Part shown: piece by piece, positions 1 through 9,972 of the stretch
Position numbering within the stretch: the first letter of the stretch is position 1
How the letters are laid out: the number at the start of each line of letters is the position of its first letter
From: Hemerocallis citrina
Taxonomy: Eukaryota; Streptophyta; Magnoliopsida; Asparagales; Asphodelaceae
Length of the DNA stretch: 64,000 nt
Direction: 5' to 3'
Assembly: GCA_017893485.1 (NCBI GenBank)
Contig: CM030366.1
Coordinates: 198,367,835-198,431,834, forward strand
The notes under the pieces: generated by a model
Database searches by the model: none
What the model was told of the DNA's origin: nothing
Seen by the model: only the letters and a program-made list of their open reading frames with translations
Translations under genes and position numbers: made by a program

Positions 1-423
1 GCTGCACCACTTGTGAATTTTGGCATTGTCGAGTTCCAGTATTCGGATAGAGTGATGCGGCAATTTGGATATCAACAAAAAATTCCCGATGTCCGGTGCT
101 ATGATAAAAAGTTGCACGAGGTGAGGGGAACGGGACGAGTGACCAAATTCGATTTGGTTGATTACCTTCGTTACCATGTGGCCAACTGGAACACCATGCG
201 GCATCAAATGACACCGAATATGATGTTCTTTGCGATACCTTATGATGGCTCCCTCCTACAGGTATACATGATGTGGTACAAGCGGGTTACATGGTTGTAT
301 GTTTCTCTAAAGGCCGTTGTACCAGCCGGTGTTCAGATTCTGATTCTCCCAATCCAGGCAGAACCACCTCCGGCATATTCCTCCTCCCAGCCGATGTACC
401 AACCAAAGGCTGAGACATATTGA
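1..423 (+). CDS. Plant mobile domain (MAIN/PMD-like) exon, 5' truncated by window edge
   Basis: The frame is open from base 1 and ends with TGA at 421-423. The product contains the stretch IVEFQYSDRVMRQFGYQQ, then a region ending in YMMWYKRV. This is the usual end of the plant mobile domain (the aminotransferase-like, 'phosphatase 7 long form'-type domain), which typically reads HxPDRVxRQFGxxQ and later YxxWY. The domain occurs in MULE/gypsy-associated proteins and in the MAIN/MAIL family. The C-terminal tail is rich in Pro, Ser and Tyr. The N-terminal part lies outside the window, so whether this is a host MAIN-like gene or a transposon copy cannot be decided. The transposon-rich surroundings favour a mobile copy. 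Family assignment is from motif recognition only. Confidence 0.6.
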   Translation, partial: AAPLVNFGIVEFQYSDRVMRQFGYQQKIPDVRCYDKKLHEVRGTGRVTKFDLVDYLRYHVANWNTMRHQMTPNMMFFAIPYDGSLLQVYMMWYKRVTWLYVSLKAVVPAGVQILILPIQAEPPPAYSSSQPMYQPKAETY

Positions 424-554
424 AACATGGTTAGTCAAATTTCATCCAATTTCATATATTTAGCATGCATGTATTGTTATTTGAGGTGAGTGATATGTTA
501 AGTGTGCATGTTGTTTAAATTGAAAATTTCAACCTAATGTAAATTGAAAACACA

Positions 555-914
555 TTGGAAAACGTTCGGACAGCTACTCGTATCTTGAAGACTAAGGTAC
601 CCGAGATCTTTAAGGAGATAATGCGGGAGATGTTAAAGTCGTGCTGCCGTACTCTTGAGGACGTGGGTGAAGGTCCGCAACTTGAGGCGTATTTGAAAGC
701 CAACATGCCAGCAACTGGTTCTAGGCGAAAGAGCATGACAAGGCAGGAAATTCACACCGCCGAGCCACAACAAGTGCAACAACAACAAAATCCTGCAGAA
801 GTTGAAATGGAGCAGTGGTCGGATGACCCTGAAATCCTCAAAGGAAGCGGAACCTACCCGAGCAATTCACACCAAGCGGTCGCAAGCCGCGTGGCCGTAA
901 AATGTAGTATCTAA
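555..914 (+). CDS. Possible 3' exon of the plant-mobile-domain gene
   Basis: This 119-codon open stretch follows the mobile-domain exon by 130 AT-rich bases, which could be an intron. It starts with an amphipathic, charged segment (KEIMREMLKSC) and turns into a Gln-rich tail. Such low-complexity C-terminal tails are common in plant mobile domain proteins. No catalytic motif is visible. It could equally be an accidental frame; the only support is position and composition. Confidence 0.3.
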   Translation: MENVRTATRILKTKVPEIFKEIMREMLKSCCRTLEDVGEGPQLEAYLKANMPATGSRRKSMTRQEIHTAEPQQVQQQQNPAEVEMEQWSDDPEILKGSGTYPSNSHQAVASRVAVKCSI

Positions 915-1269
915 TAGTCAGTTCGTTATTAGTAGTTTAGCATTTGGTTGATGATTTTGTTATTCCAATAACTAATGCATAATTTGTTTCTATGTTGATA
1001 AATTGTTGTAAGTAAATACCGGGCATGCCTGGAAGCCAACGTGAAGAACGCCTTGATAATTTTTTTTAATAATTTGGACATGTTTTGGGTTGTATAATTA
1101 TTGTGAATTTTTTTTAGAACTGTATTGATTTGAATTAGTTCTGTACATTGGTTGACAATGTCAATTTGTATGCTTTAAAATTGTTGTGAAGTTATCTGTT
1201 GTATTATATACATTGATGTGATGTGAATTTGTGAACAAATTTGGTTAAGTTGTATTTGTATCAACCAAA
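915..1269. other. AT-rich intergenic stretch
   Basis: There are no open frames of note, no repeats and no RNA-gene signature. It is probably the 3' flank of the mobile-domain locus. Confidence 0.5.
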
Positions 1270-1289
1270 GCCCATAGAGCCCACACAGA

Positions 1290-1592
1290 CGAAAATTCTG
1301 TACAAATATCTCTACTTAACCCGTTATTAACGATGACAGGTTAAATGAGTTTAACCCGTCATTGGTGATAACAGGTTAAATAGAGAGATATTGACAGTCC
1401 TTTATCCCCTACAGACCAAGTCTTAATAAAGTACTGTAAACATCTCTCTACTTAACCCGTTATTGGGGATAACGGGTTAAGATCGCTTAACCCGTTATCC
1501 CCAATAACAGGTTAAGTGGAGAGATATTGACAGTACTTTATTAAGATTGCTTAACATGTTATCCTCAACAACGGGTTAAGTAGAAAGATATT
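1290..1592. repeat. Palindromic-word cluster A (AACCCGTTAT word), copy 1
   Basis: The word AACCCGTTAT and its complement ATAACGGGTT recur about eight times here, usually paired around a short spacer (TGGGG, TGGTG or similar). The clearest block (about 1446-1530) is a double hairpin: one palindrome, the spacer ATCG, then the inverted copy, with ATCTCTCTACTTAACCCG on the left matched by CTTAACCCG and GGAGAGAT in inverted orientation on the right. The flanking words CATCTCTCTACTTAA and AGAGATATT recur at every copy. No coding potential. It resembles a foldback or subterminal-repeat region of a DNA transposon, but no terminal repeat with target duplication was found. Confidence 0.6.
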
Positions 1593-1782
1593 TTTATGCT
1601 TTTTACAACTTTCTCTTCACTCTTTGCGAACATTGTCTCCTGAACTATGCAAAGTGACATTCATATGCTTGTAAATCGTTTATATTTTTTATTAATTTCC
1701 ATTTATTTCCACGTAACTAACCAATATAAAATCATTAAGATTAAATGTGGTCAACAAGTTCAAAAAATAAAATATGATAACT

Positions 1783-1856
1783 TGCCTAGGGTTAGGGTTA
1801 GGGTAAGCTAGGGTTAAGGGTTAGTGTAGGGTTATGTGTTAGGGTAAGGGTTAATA
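1783..1856. repeat. Telomere-like degenerate tract (TTAGGG type)
   Basis: The tract consists of GGGTTA hexamers with interruptions (gggttagggttagggtaagc, then degenerate versions). The unit is TTAGGG rather than the usual plant TTTAGGG. Too short and degenerate to be a chromosome end; it is an interstitial tract. Confidence 0.6.
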
Positions 1857-1909
1857 TTTGTAGTAAGATGTTGTTTTTGGTTTTGATTAATTAGGTTAAT
1901 ATTTGTAGC

Positions 1910-2461
1910 TCTTCGATCTAAAACGCACTGAATTTTTTTCATTATTGGGTTCTACATGTGGGGTTCTACATGTGGGAGTATAATCTGACGTGATTTTCAC
2001 AATTTCGTTCAAATCCCCCAAATCTGGCAGTTTTGAACAAAATCATCCAAACCCTAGAATCTCTCTTCAATCGTCAATGGAGTTCCGTTACCGCTCCAGC
2101 GAAGAGAGACCGGCGCCAACGCTGCCTGTGCCTTCAACGCTGCTGCTTCTGCCACCGCAGTCTTTGTATTCTCCAACGATTTCTTTGTCGCCTCCGCCGA
2201 TTCGGCAATGCGAGGTCAGAAAATTCACAAAAAAAAAATCTTCAGTGTTCGTGTAATATATCTGCAATCTAAAACACACTGAATCTTTTCTATTATTGGG
2301 TTCTACATGTGGCGTTCTACATGTGGTGCTCACTTTGTAGAGTGAAATGTAATAGTAGGCAAGTTATGGATATGTTTTTCCCTCCACAATTGGATTTGAT
2401 GACTCTCCTATCTAAAACGCATTGAATATTTTCTATTATTAGGTTCTACATGTAGGGTTCT
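1910..2461 (+). repeat. Tandem array of a ~140-bp unit (left part)
   Basis: Copies of a unit beginning ATCTAAAACGCACTGAAT, followed by TTCTACATGTGG twice and then TTTGTAGAGTGAAATGTAATAG, start near 1917, 2268 and 2409. The 2268 to 2409 spacing is about 140 bp; the first interval holds about 200 bp of extra sequence. The array resumes at 5870 after the solo LTR, so the LTR inserted within a copy. Confidence 0.6.
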
Positions 2462-5400
2462 TGTAACGCCCCGCTTCCCAAAAAGAATACGGAATACGGA
2501 TATGTAACAAAAGCCCAGCGAATGATTTTCATCGTCCATAAGCTGTTCAGGAATCTTTACAACATACCACAGAAATAATCAGAGTCAGAAGCAAAAGATA
2601 CAATCATACATGCAACATTGAAACAAGATACCAACATAAATTTCTTGAAACCAAATACAATAATCTCAAGTAATCAGAATCTGAACAAATCAAATATCCT
2701 GGGTCACATCGCCCAAATACAAGATAAATATCCAAGTCATCAAGTACATTTTATTCAAGTTCAAGCAATAAGTAATAATAATAATAAAGCAGAAAAATCC
2801 AGTACTAGTACATCATCTCGCCAATACCATCTGGCAGCCGACCATCCTGATATGCTATTCGTAAATTTGCAGGAGAAGGAAAAAGAAAACAAGTACCCGT
2901 CAATTGCAAGTTACGGACAATTTATAATGTAGGATACAAGTACAGGGGTTAGATTATTCTAAATAACAGGCCTAGCATGGTATAAGTGTGTCAATAGAAA
3001 TATAATATCTCGCATGAATCAGGAAAATAGAAACAAGTAGCATGGTAAGGTAACATGTATCAAGTATCAAGTAAACAGGCATACAGGTAAACATGTAACA
3101 GGTATCAGGTAACAGGTAAACAGGTAATCATGTAATCGGATGATCAGGTAACAGGTAAACAGGTAATCATGTTATGTCATGTCAAGTCTTGTTATATTAC
3201 TATCTAGGTAGCACTTCATGCATCCCAGCTTTTACTACATGGTTGCTACAACAAACAGTTTCGCTTTAGAACATAGTGGACTCCATAGGGCATGTGTAGG
3301 TATAACAGGAACAGGTAGAACCTAGTGGTTCTCTTCAGAGTACACCTTCTTATAGGGAAGTATGCAGTCAGATACAGAAAACACGCATAACCTAATAGTT
3401 ATCTTCCGAGTACATCTTCCTATAGGGAAGCATGCAATCAGGTACAGGTAACAGGATCGTGAATCATGTAGTCAAGAACACGTAACAGGCAGGCAGGACA
3501 CATGTCCTCTTCTAAGTACACGTTTCTATATTTTTCACTACTAGATCTTTCCCTTAATCTCGGCTTGGTCATTTATTATTATAATCAGGCATGCATGTAT
3601 GTGTCGCAAAATAAAGCATGGATGACAGGGTATAAACATGTATCAGGTTTAGGGTGCATGATTAACAAGTACAGGTACAAGATAACACATAACAAGGTAA
3701 AAAAACTAGTTTTCTAATTTAGGACAGCAAGACAGTGTTGTACTAAAATAGTGATTCCCACTACTACAAACATCCAAATCTAGATCCGTCGATGGATCTG
3801 GAAAATAGACTTCCACACGAATCCATTGAGTATAAATAAGTCATATAGTAATTCACAACATCATAACTCAAAACAGGGTTGAATCCAGAAAACATGTTCA
3901 GTCAGAAATCAGGAAAATGAAAACGAATTCTCAGTCAGGAAAACTGCATCAAAACCTCTCAAATAAATTTAGAAAAAATCTGGGGTATTCCCCTATATGT
4001 CTAGAATTAAAATATAAAGTTTTATAATATTCCAGTGAAATCTGTTCAGTCATCAAAAATAAGAAAACATCAAGAAATGATACTGTGGAAAATCTGGAAT
4101 TCCCAACACTGTTGTACGAAAACTAAAGTATCTCGTAACCAGTGAAACAAAATCCAAATCCTCCATAGGGAGGTGAAAATAGATAAAATATAATAACTTT
4201 CATATTTCACAAACATTTTTCATACAATAAAAGGAATCATAGTGAAAACAAGGTTCTTTACAGAACATCGAGCAAAATACAGCAAGTATAGATTTCATAA
4301 GCGAGCATGAAACAACACATAAAACTCATCAATAAATTTCACCAAAATTCTGGGCAAAGAAATAATGACCAAAGTTTTGGATCAAAATAATATATGTAGC
4401 ATAGTTCTTTAAAATGATTTGTCATCAGAATTATTGAAAACAGAATCTGGAAAAGATCGACACCTCTGTAGTAAAACAGTCATAACTCAGTCATACGAAA
4501 ACAAAATCAAGCAAGGTCAGAGGGGTTTCAAAATAAACGAAATTATATAAAACTCTTGTTTTATACAGAAATTAAGATACTGACTTTAAAACAGTCCAAA
4601 ACAGCAAACAAAACAGAACAACGACAAACTACAGATTTTTCCTCTGAAAACAAAATCGACATAGATTCAAGAAAATTGATCCAAACACACCCAAACATGA
4701 AATTGAGTCAACCAAGTGTCTAAACATCATGAATTAGGGTATCTAACATGTCCACGCCAAGTATTTCACATGGGTCTCAACCAAAATACAAATTCTTGCA
4801 CAAGTCTCACATGCATGATCAAAATCAAGAACGGGCAAATCCTAAGTTAAGTCATGTCAAGATTGTATCGTGAGTCATCTATGGTCAAGTTTTCACAATA
4901 GAGAAAAAACTCAGCAAGGAAAACACAAACAAGAGTCGTCTCTAGACCAAACTACACAATAGGTGAACTTTTTGACTTGTATCAAACAAATGAATTGGAT
5001 TACAAGTTACTTGCCGTAAATCGGGGATGAAGAACGATGCAATCAAAGGTAACGAGCAAAACCCATGAACGAAAATTCGCGAATCAACAAATCCAAGCAA
5101 CTAGAGCGAAAACCTCCACACGAACAAGACTTCCAAAAGCGAGAGATGATCAAAGTGGCTTGCAGCCACAAGATAACACCACGAGAGAGAGACGAGAGAT
5201 GGTATGGTGTGAGGTGGTCGGGATGTAGGGTGGATGAAGGGGCTCGGGTTGTAGGAGATGGGAGGCTCGGGTTGTAGTGTTGCCGGGAGGAGAGCAGGCC
5301 GGAAAGGGGAGGTCGGCGGCCTGGGTTGGGTGCGGGGTCGGCTGCGCAAATAAGGAGGAAGGGAGAGGGCCGGGATAGGAGAGGGAGAGAGACTAGGGTT

Positions 5401-5869
5401 AGGGTTAGGGTTAGGGTTAGGGTTTGTGGAAAGGAGTTTATATGTATAGGGTCTAGTTGAGGGTTAATGGGTTAATGGGTATATTAGGAGTAGTAGTAGG
5501 TTTACCAATGGGTTTTGGATATAGGGTCAATTTAAATAGGAATGCAAATAGGATTGGAAAGTTAATTTGGCTTTGGAAATCTTATTAGGGATCAAAATAG
5601 GATTGGGAAAAAAAATAGGACACCAATCACCACCACAACCACCATGAAAAATAAAAATAAGGAGAACGAGACCAAAAATGAAGAAGAAACAAAATATTGA
5701 AGAACGAAACAAAAGAGACGACCAATCACACACAAGGAGCTTAAAATGACATAAAACGAATATATATTGAAACGACTCCAATTTACGGTTCAAAAAAAAT
5801 TCAAGAGAGAAAATACACCAAAACGAAAAATACACTCCAAAATACACAAAATGAAAAATAGGGATTACA
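2462..5869 (-). mobile_element. Solo LTR (3.4 kb) of a large LTR retrotransposon, family S
   Basis: The block begins TGTAACGCCCCGCTTCCC and ends GGGATTACA (TG...CA ends). It is flanked by the 5-bp direct repeat GTTCT (2457-2461 and 5870-5874), as expected of an integrase-made insertion. Removing it restores the repeated host phrase TTCTACATGTGG. A second member in the opposite orientation lies at 52005-54673; both share an internal stretch containing GCATGAAGTGC and TACCTAGATAG. No second LTR, primer-binding site or polyprotein is present, so unequal recombination to a solo LTR is the simplest reading. A GC-rich, gene-leader-like part at 5080-5390 probably corresponds to the LTR promoter/leader. 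Confidence 0.7.
5394..5423 (+). repeat. Short perfect TTAGGG array inside the solo LTR
   Basis: About five uninterrupted TAGGGT units. In LTR orientation this reads CCCTAA, just upstream of a CT-rich, leader-like stretch. That is similar in position to the telo-box motifs found near plant transcription starts. The repeat unit is six bases, not the seven of plant telomeres. Confidence 0.65.
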
Positions 5870-6180
5870 GTTCTACATGTGGTGCCCACTTTGTAGAGTG
5901 AAATATAATAGTTTGCAAATTATGGACAAGTTTTTTTCCCCCAACATTTGACCTGATGACTCTCCGATCTAAAGCGCACTGAATCTTTTCCATAATCGGG
6001 TTGTACATGTGGGCACCACATGTGGATCCTCACATGTAGAACAAGTTCATAACAGACCTATTATTACATTTCACTGTACAACATAGGTACCACATGTACA
6101 ACAAGGTCATAACTTGCCTACTATTTTTGGAGACTTCCTCCCCGTACATGTAGTACAAGTCCATAACTTGCTTTTACAAT
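5870..6180 (+). repeat. Tandem array of the ~140-bp unit (right part)
   Basis: This resumes exactly where the array was cut, with TTCTACATGTGGTGCCCACT, then TTTGTAGAGTGAAAT and another copy beginning GATCTAAAGCGCACTGAAT at about 5967. It ends in inverted versions of the ACATGTAG and TACATGTGG words near 6020-6160. Confidence 0.6.
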
Positions 6181-6240
6181 CGAATAATAGAAATGGCAAA
6201 GCAGCGGGGACTGAGAGGAAGTGGAAGAAAGAGTTTTAAG

Positions 6241-6272
6241 ATTTAACCCTAACCCTAACAATAACCCTAACA
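6241..6272. repeat. CCCTAA telomere-like tract
   Basis: Three to four CCTAAC units in the orientation opposite to the tract at 1783. Interstitial and short. Confidence 0.5.
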
Positions 6273-6454
6273 CAATTTGTTTGTATTGTATATCATTATT
6301 TGTTTTATGAACTTCTGCAAATATCTCTCTACAGAACCCGTTTTTGGAGATGCCGGATTAAGTACACTTAACCCCACGTAGTAACATTTTTTTTGTAAAA
6401 AAAATTAAAAAAATGAAAATGTTTGTAAATGTTATAAAAATACATTATCAAATT

Positions 6455-6915
6455 TACATAAATAAGGTTACGGCTTGGGTGAGAGTAGGGTTCCAGTAGG
6501 GTTACGGCTGGGGTTACAATATATCTCTCTACATTAAGGTTAGAGTAGTTCGTAGGGTTAGAGTCATTTTTAATAAACTTTCTCATATTTTCAACTATAT
6601 TATTTATTTTCATAATGTTTAAAATTACTCTAACCCTACGGTAACCCTACTTTAACTCTCCAACCCTACTGTAACCCTACTGTAACCCTAAGAACTACTC
6701 TAACCTTATCTCTAACTTACTCTAGCCTTATCTCTAAACCTACTATAACCTTACCATGAACTTTTCCTGACCCTACTCTAACCTTATCTCTAAACCTACT
6801 CTGACCTTATCTCTAACCTTTTCTAAACCTACAAACTTGTCCTAACCCTACTCTAACCTTGTCCTAACCCTATCTCTAAACCTTACTCTAACCTTATCTC
6901 TAAACCTACTCTAAG
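6455..6915. repeat. Degenerate CCCTAA/CTCTAACCTTA tandem tract
   Basis: Variants of CCCTACTCTAACC, CTTATCTCTAAACC and CCCTACTGTAACCC dominate roughly 6620-6910, with the complementary GGGTTACGG forms at 6460-6580. It looks like an old expanded telomere-like or low-complexity satellite that has decayed. No reading frame or RNA gene is visible. Confidence 0.5.
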
Positions 6916-6987
6916 TATGCAACAACAAAGGAATGTACAGAAGTGCTTCAATGTCCACAGACCAAGTATTCATAATGTTCGTCCAAA

Positions 6988-7112
6988 ATATCTCTACCTA
7001 ACCCGTTATTGGTGATGACGGGTTAAGCACCAATAACGGGTTACGCAGAGATATTTTGGCAGAACTTCATCTCTACTTAACCCGTTATTGGTGATGACGG
7101 GTTAGGTAGAGA
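6988..7112. repeat. Palindromic-word cluster A, copy 2
   Basis: Two further foldbacks of the AACCCGTTAT word. The first has ~32-bp arms running from CCAAAATATCTCTACC to CACCAATAACGGG...AGAGATATTTTGG. The second is a shorter palindrome between CATCTCTACTTAACCCG and GGTAGAGATATATTGG. It shares the flanking words of copy 1 near 1.3-1.6 kb; a decayed fragment lies at 6308-6365. Confidence 0.6.
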
Positions 7113-7169
7113 TATATTGGTAGAACTTCATCAAGTACAGACCCACAAACCACTTCACCAGTCTGTGGC

Positions 7170-7600
7170 TGTTGCTTCTTTGTTGCCTTGCGCTTATTTC
7201 CACGCCAATCTTCATTTCCTTCCTGTTATCTTGCCTTCTTCATTCAATATTTTTGAGAAGTGTATCATTTGCTTCTTGTTTTCTTCCCATCTTCATTCAA
7301 CATTTTCAGTTATGGGGAACAATGCATTCTTATTTTCTTGTTGCTTCTTTTCTTGCCTTCTTCATTTCCTTCTTGTTTTCTTTCCTTCTTCATTCAAGCC
7401 TTTCCAGAAATGCATGAATGCACTCTTGTTTTCTTGTTGCATCCTTTCTTGCCTTCTTTATTTCCCTATTGTTTTCTTCCCTTCTTCATTCAATATTTTC
7501 AAAACTGAATCAATGCCTTCTTGTTTTGTTGCTCTTGTTTGTTTGCCTTCTTCATTTGCCTATAACTTTGAATCAATGTCTTCTTCTTCAATGAAGAAAA
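7170..7600 (+). repeat. Pyrimidine-rich tandem repeat
   Basis: Successive degenerate copies of CTTCTTCATTCAATATTTT and of TTGTTTTCTTGTTGC recur about every 60-96 bp. The long open frames here are a by-product of the repeated TTC/CTT composition and encode only Phe/Ser/Leu/Cys-rich strings. No gene is proposed. Confidence 0.5.
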
Positions 7601-8099
7601 TACAGCAGATGAAGAAAAGTAAGGAAAAAAGAGATGGTGGAGGCTGCTGCAAGAGATAGGAAAAAAAAGAGGGAGGAAAAAAAAGAAAAGAAAGAAAAAG
7701 AAAGTATTGTGGTAAATTATTGTGGTAAAGAGATAAAATATTATATATTGATTTTCTTGAAATATATAATGAGAAACAAAGAGCCATTTAACATAATATA
7801 ATTAAATATGGATATAAATATAAATCAACCACATATAGAATGTAGATCAACTAATATGACATATATACTATGTAGGCGATTTAGGATCTTCAGTTAAGTA
7901 GAATAATCAGATTTGTTAAACAAAATCTGAAAACTAGCTATATCTAGGATATTAGGGAAATGTTGTTATGGTTTTCTGTTAGTAAGTTCCTATTTTCTAG
8001 GGAGGTTGAGATTCAATCTGAAACTCGATTCTATATATGTTGTGTAATTTATGCTTTCATAATCAAGGTAAAGAATGAAATGAATTATTTTCTCCCATT

Positions 8100-8330
8100 A
8101 AAACCTTCATTGCAAATTTCTGGGATTTCAAGCCTTCATTGCAATTTTCCCATTTATTTTGGCCTTCATAGACAGCAACATCTTCAGGCCGTTATCGACA
8201 TTTCCCCTCTTCTAGGATTCTAAGCCTTCATCCCAGCAACATCTTTAGGCCTTTATCACCATTTTTTCCCATTTATTACGGCTTTCATAGCCAACAACAT
8301 CTTCAGGCCTATATCGCCATTTTCCCTCTC
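8100..8330 (+). repeat. Short degenerate tandem repeat (GCCTTCAT / CATCTTCAGGCC)
   Basis: Three to four copies of a ~70-bp unit containing GCCTTCAT, CAGCAACATCTTCAGGCC and TTTCCCATTTATT. The preceding 7660-8100 interval shows nothing recognisable apart from an A/G-rich patch at 7650-7720. Confidence 0.4.
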
Positions 8331-8506
8331 TGATCTTGCCCTCTTCTCCAGCATCAACCCATCATATCTGAAAACACCACACAATCCAGAGAAGTCCTCA
8401 ATCATTCATCTTCCATATTAACACTACTAACAAAAGAACATTTCTTGTTTTAAGATTCAAAGAATATTGATAAAGGATAAATCGCATAGAAAATTTAACC
8501 TATCTT

Positions 8507-8590
8507 TATTTTTTTTTTTTTAATACTGACACGAAGTCACCGATTTCATTAATGATAGTTAACTAAGCAAAAGGGCATCCAATATTACAC
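8507..8590 (-). mobile_element. LINE (L1-type) 3'-end fragment with poly(A)
   Basis: Read on the minus strand, the segment has the run TTAATGAAATCGGTGACTTC followed by GTGTCAGTATT and a poly(A) of about 13. This is the look of a plant L1 LINE tail. No reverse transcriptase is present, so it is a dead 5'-truncated copy at best. Confidence 0.4.
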
Positions 8591-8606
8591 ATCTAATCAT
8601 AGATGA

Positions 8607-8846
8607 TTGAATTTCATAATACGGAAGAGGGGGCTGTTAAAGTTTTCTACTTCTGGGGATATCTTTAGCTTCAAATTTCTGTTACTAGAGATGTTCACAG
8701 GAAAGAGACTTGTCGGTGGTAGATTCAAAGATGGTCATAGAGCATTCATGAATATTTGGAGATCGTTTTTCAATATCATATATCCATTAGTGCTGTTACA
8801 GAATTCTACAGTTCGTCCAAGCAACGACTATATATATCTTATGTAG
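8607..8846 (+). pseudogene. Relic of the second kinase exon of an LRR receptor kinase
   Basis: Conceptual translation gives STSGDIFSFKFLLLEMFTGK followed by RL...RFKDGH. This aligns by eye to the intact-looking exon 2 of pseudogene 1 at 17053-17270 (TSGDVYSYGILLLEMFTGRR, then FKDGYN). Only this kinase C-lobe piece is recognisable and the sequence drifts out of similarity after about 8790. It marks an older receptor-kinase copy upstream of pseudogene 1. The following 8850-9440 bases hold a short GA/TG tract near 8860 and nothing else I can support. Confidence 0.6.
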
Positions 8847-9819
8847 CAAATCAGTAAGAGAGAGAGAGTGTGTGTTTTCTACAAACCTCGGTCTCAGTAT
8901 TGACTGAAAAGGTAGAATATTCTAACTAACTATTCATGCGAAAGCCCCAAGCAACGACTTCGATCTACAGACGACTTTGATACATTCCAGGATCAACGCA
9001 GCCCCCAATTTGCAAGACTCAACTATACTTGCTTTTTAACTAATTCTTTACCACATCCCTCTCTATTATATGTATAGCTAAATTTCATGAGTAAATGTAA
9101 ATCTAAATTAACCCCGGCCCCTATAAATAAAAAGAACCAATTAAATTTAACTTCTGCTATAAGTCACATATATTTATATATAGCAACGTGAGAGCTAGGG
9201 AAGAGGACCAACTTGTAATTGAACAATGGGAATGGAAAATTCTTAGCTTGATATGGGTACAAAATACCGATATGGACTTATTCCAACTGAAGTCAACTAG
9301 AAAAAGTGAATCAATAGTGATTATTATATTATACGGCATCTATATGAGAAACCTGCACTTTCTATTTATATTCTAAACTTTGATAGACTTTCCAAGTACC
9401 AAAAACGTTTTTAAGAGGACAAGTATTAAGAAGTAGTGACTATGGAGGTCATAATACTGTTCTTTCTACTACTCATCCTCATTCTCTTCACCATCTTCCA
9501 CCACCAGTACCATCACAACTTCCACTACCATAACCGGTGGAAATGAGACTGATATGCTCTCACTTGTTGCATTTAAGAATCAACTTGGCTCCTCCTCATC
9601 GGCTCTGAGCTCATGGAGTGCTACAAACCATTTCTGTCGTTGGATTGGGGTTTCATGCAGTAGCAGTACAAAAAAGCATCCTCAAAGAAGAGTCACTGCC
9701 TTGGACCTCAGCTATTCAAGTCTCGTAGGCTTCATTTCGCATTCTTTAGCCAATCTCACCTTCCTCACCAATCTCAATCTATCAAATAATGGTTTTTACG
9801 GCACAATACCCCTCGAACT

Positions 9820-9958
9820 TGTTAAGATAAATCAGAGAGAAATGAAGACAATACTGAATATTGAATTGAATTTAACCAAGTACAATACCACCTATATATA
9901 GGAGGTGAACAAATATCAAAACAACTCTACCACCAATATGGGACTATAATATATAACA
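9820..9958 (-). repeat. Copia 3' LTR (left copy)
   Basis: 139 bp, TGTTAAG...TAACA as written on the plus strand, nearly identical to the right copy at 14634-14772. The few differences include AAGATAAATC/AACATAAATC near the start and ATATATAACA/ATATCTAACA at the end. High identity implies a fairly recent insertion. Confidence 0.9.
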
Positions 9959-9972
9959 CCCCCTCTCAAACT
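9959..9972 (-). promoter_or_regulatory. Copia polypurine tract
   Basis: On the minus strand the bases directly before the 3' LTR read AGTTTGAGAGGGGG, the purine-rich primer site for plus-strand synthesis. Confidence 0.7.

Noticed and set aside
1783..6910. Telomere-like tracts as evidence of a chromosome end
   Set aside because: They are short, degenerate, in both orientations, and partly inside an LTR; genes and elements continue on both sides.
7117..7659. A 180-codon frame rich in Phe, Leu, Cys and Ser
   Set aside because: It is a translation of pyrimidine-rich tandem repeats; all three forward frames are open here for the same reason.
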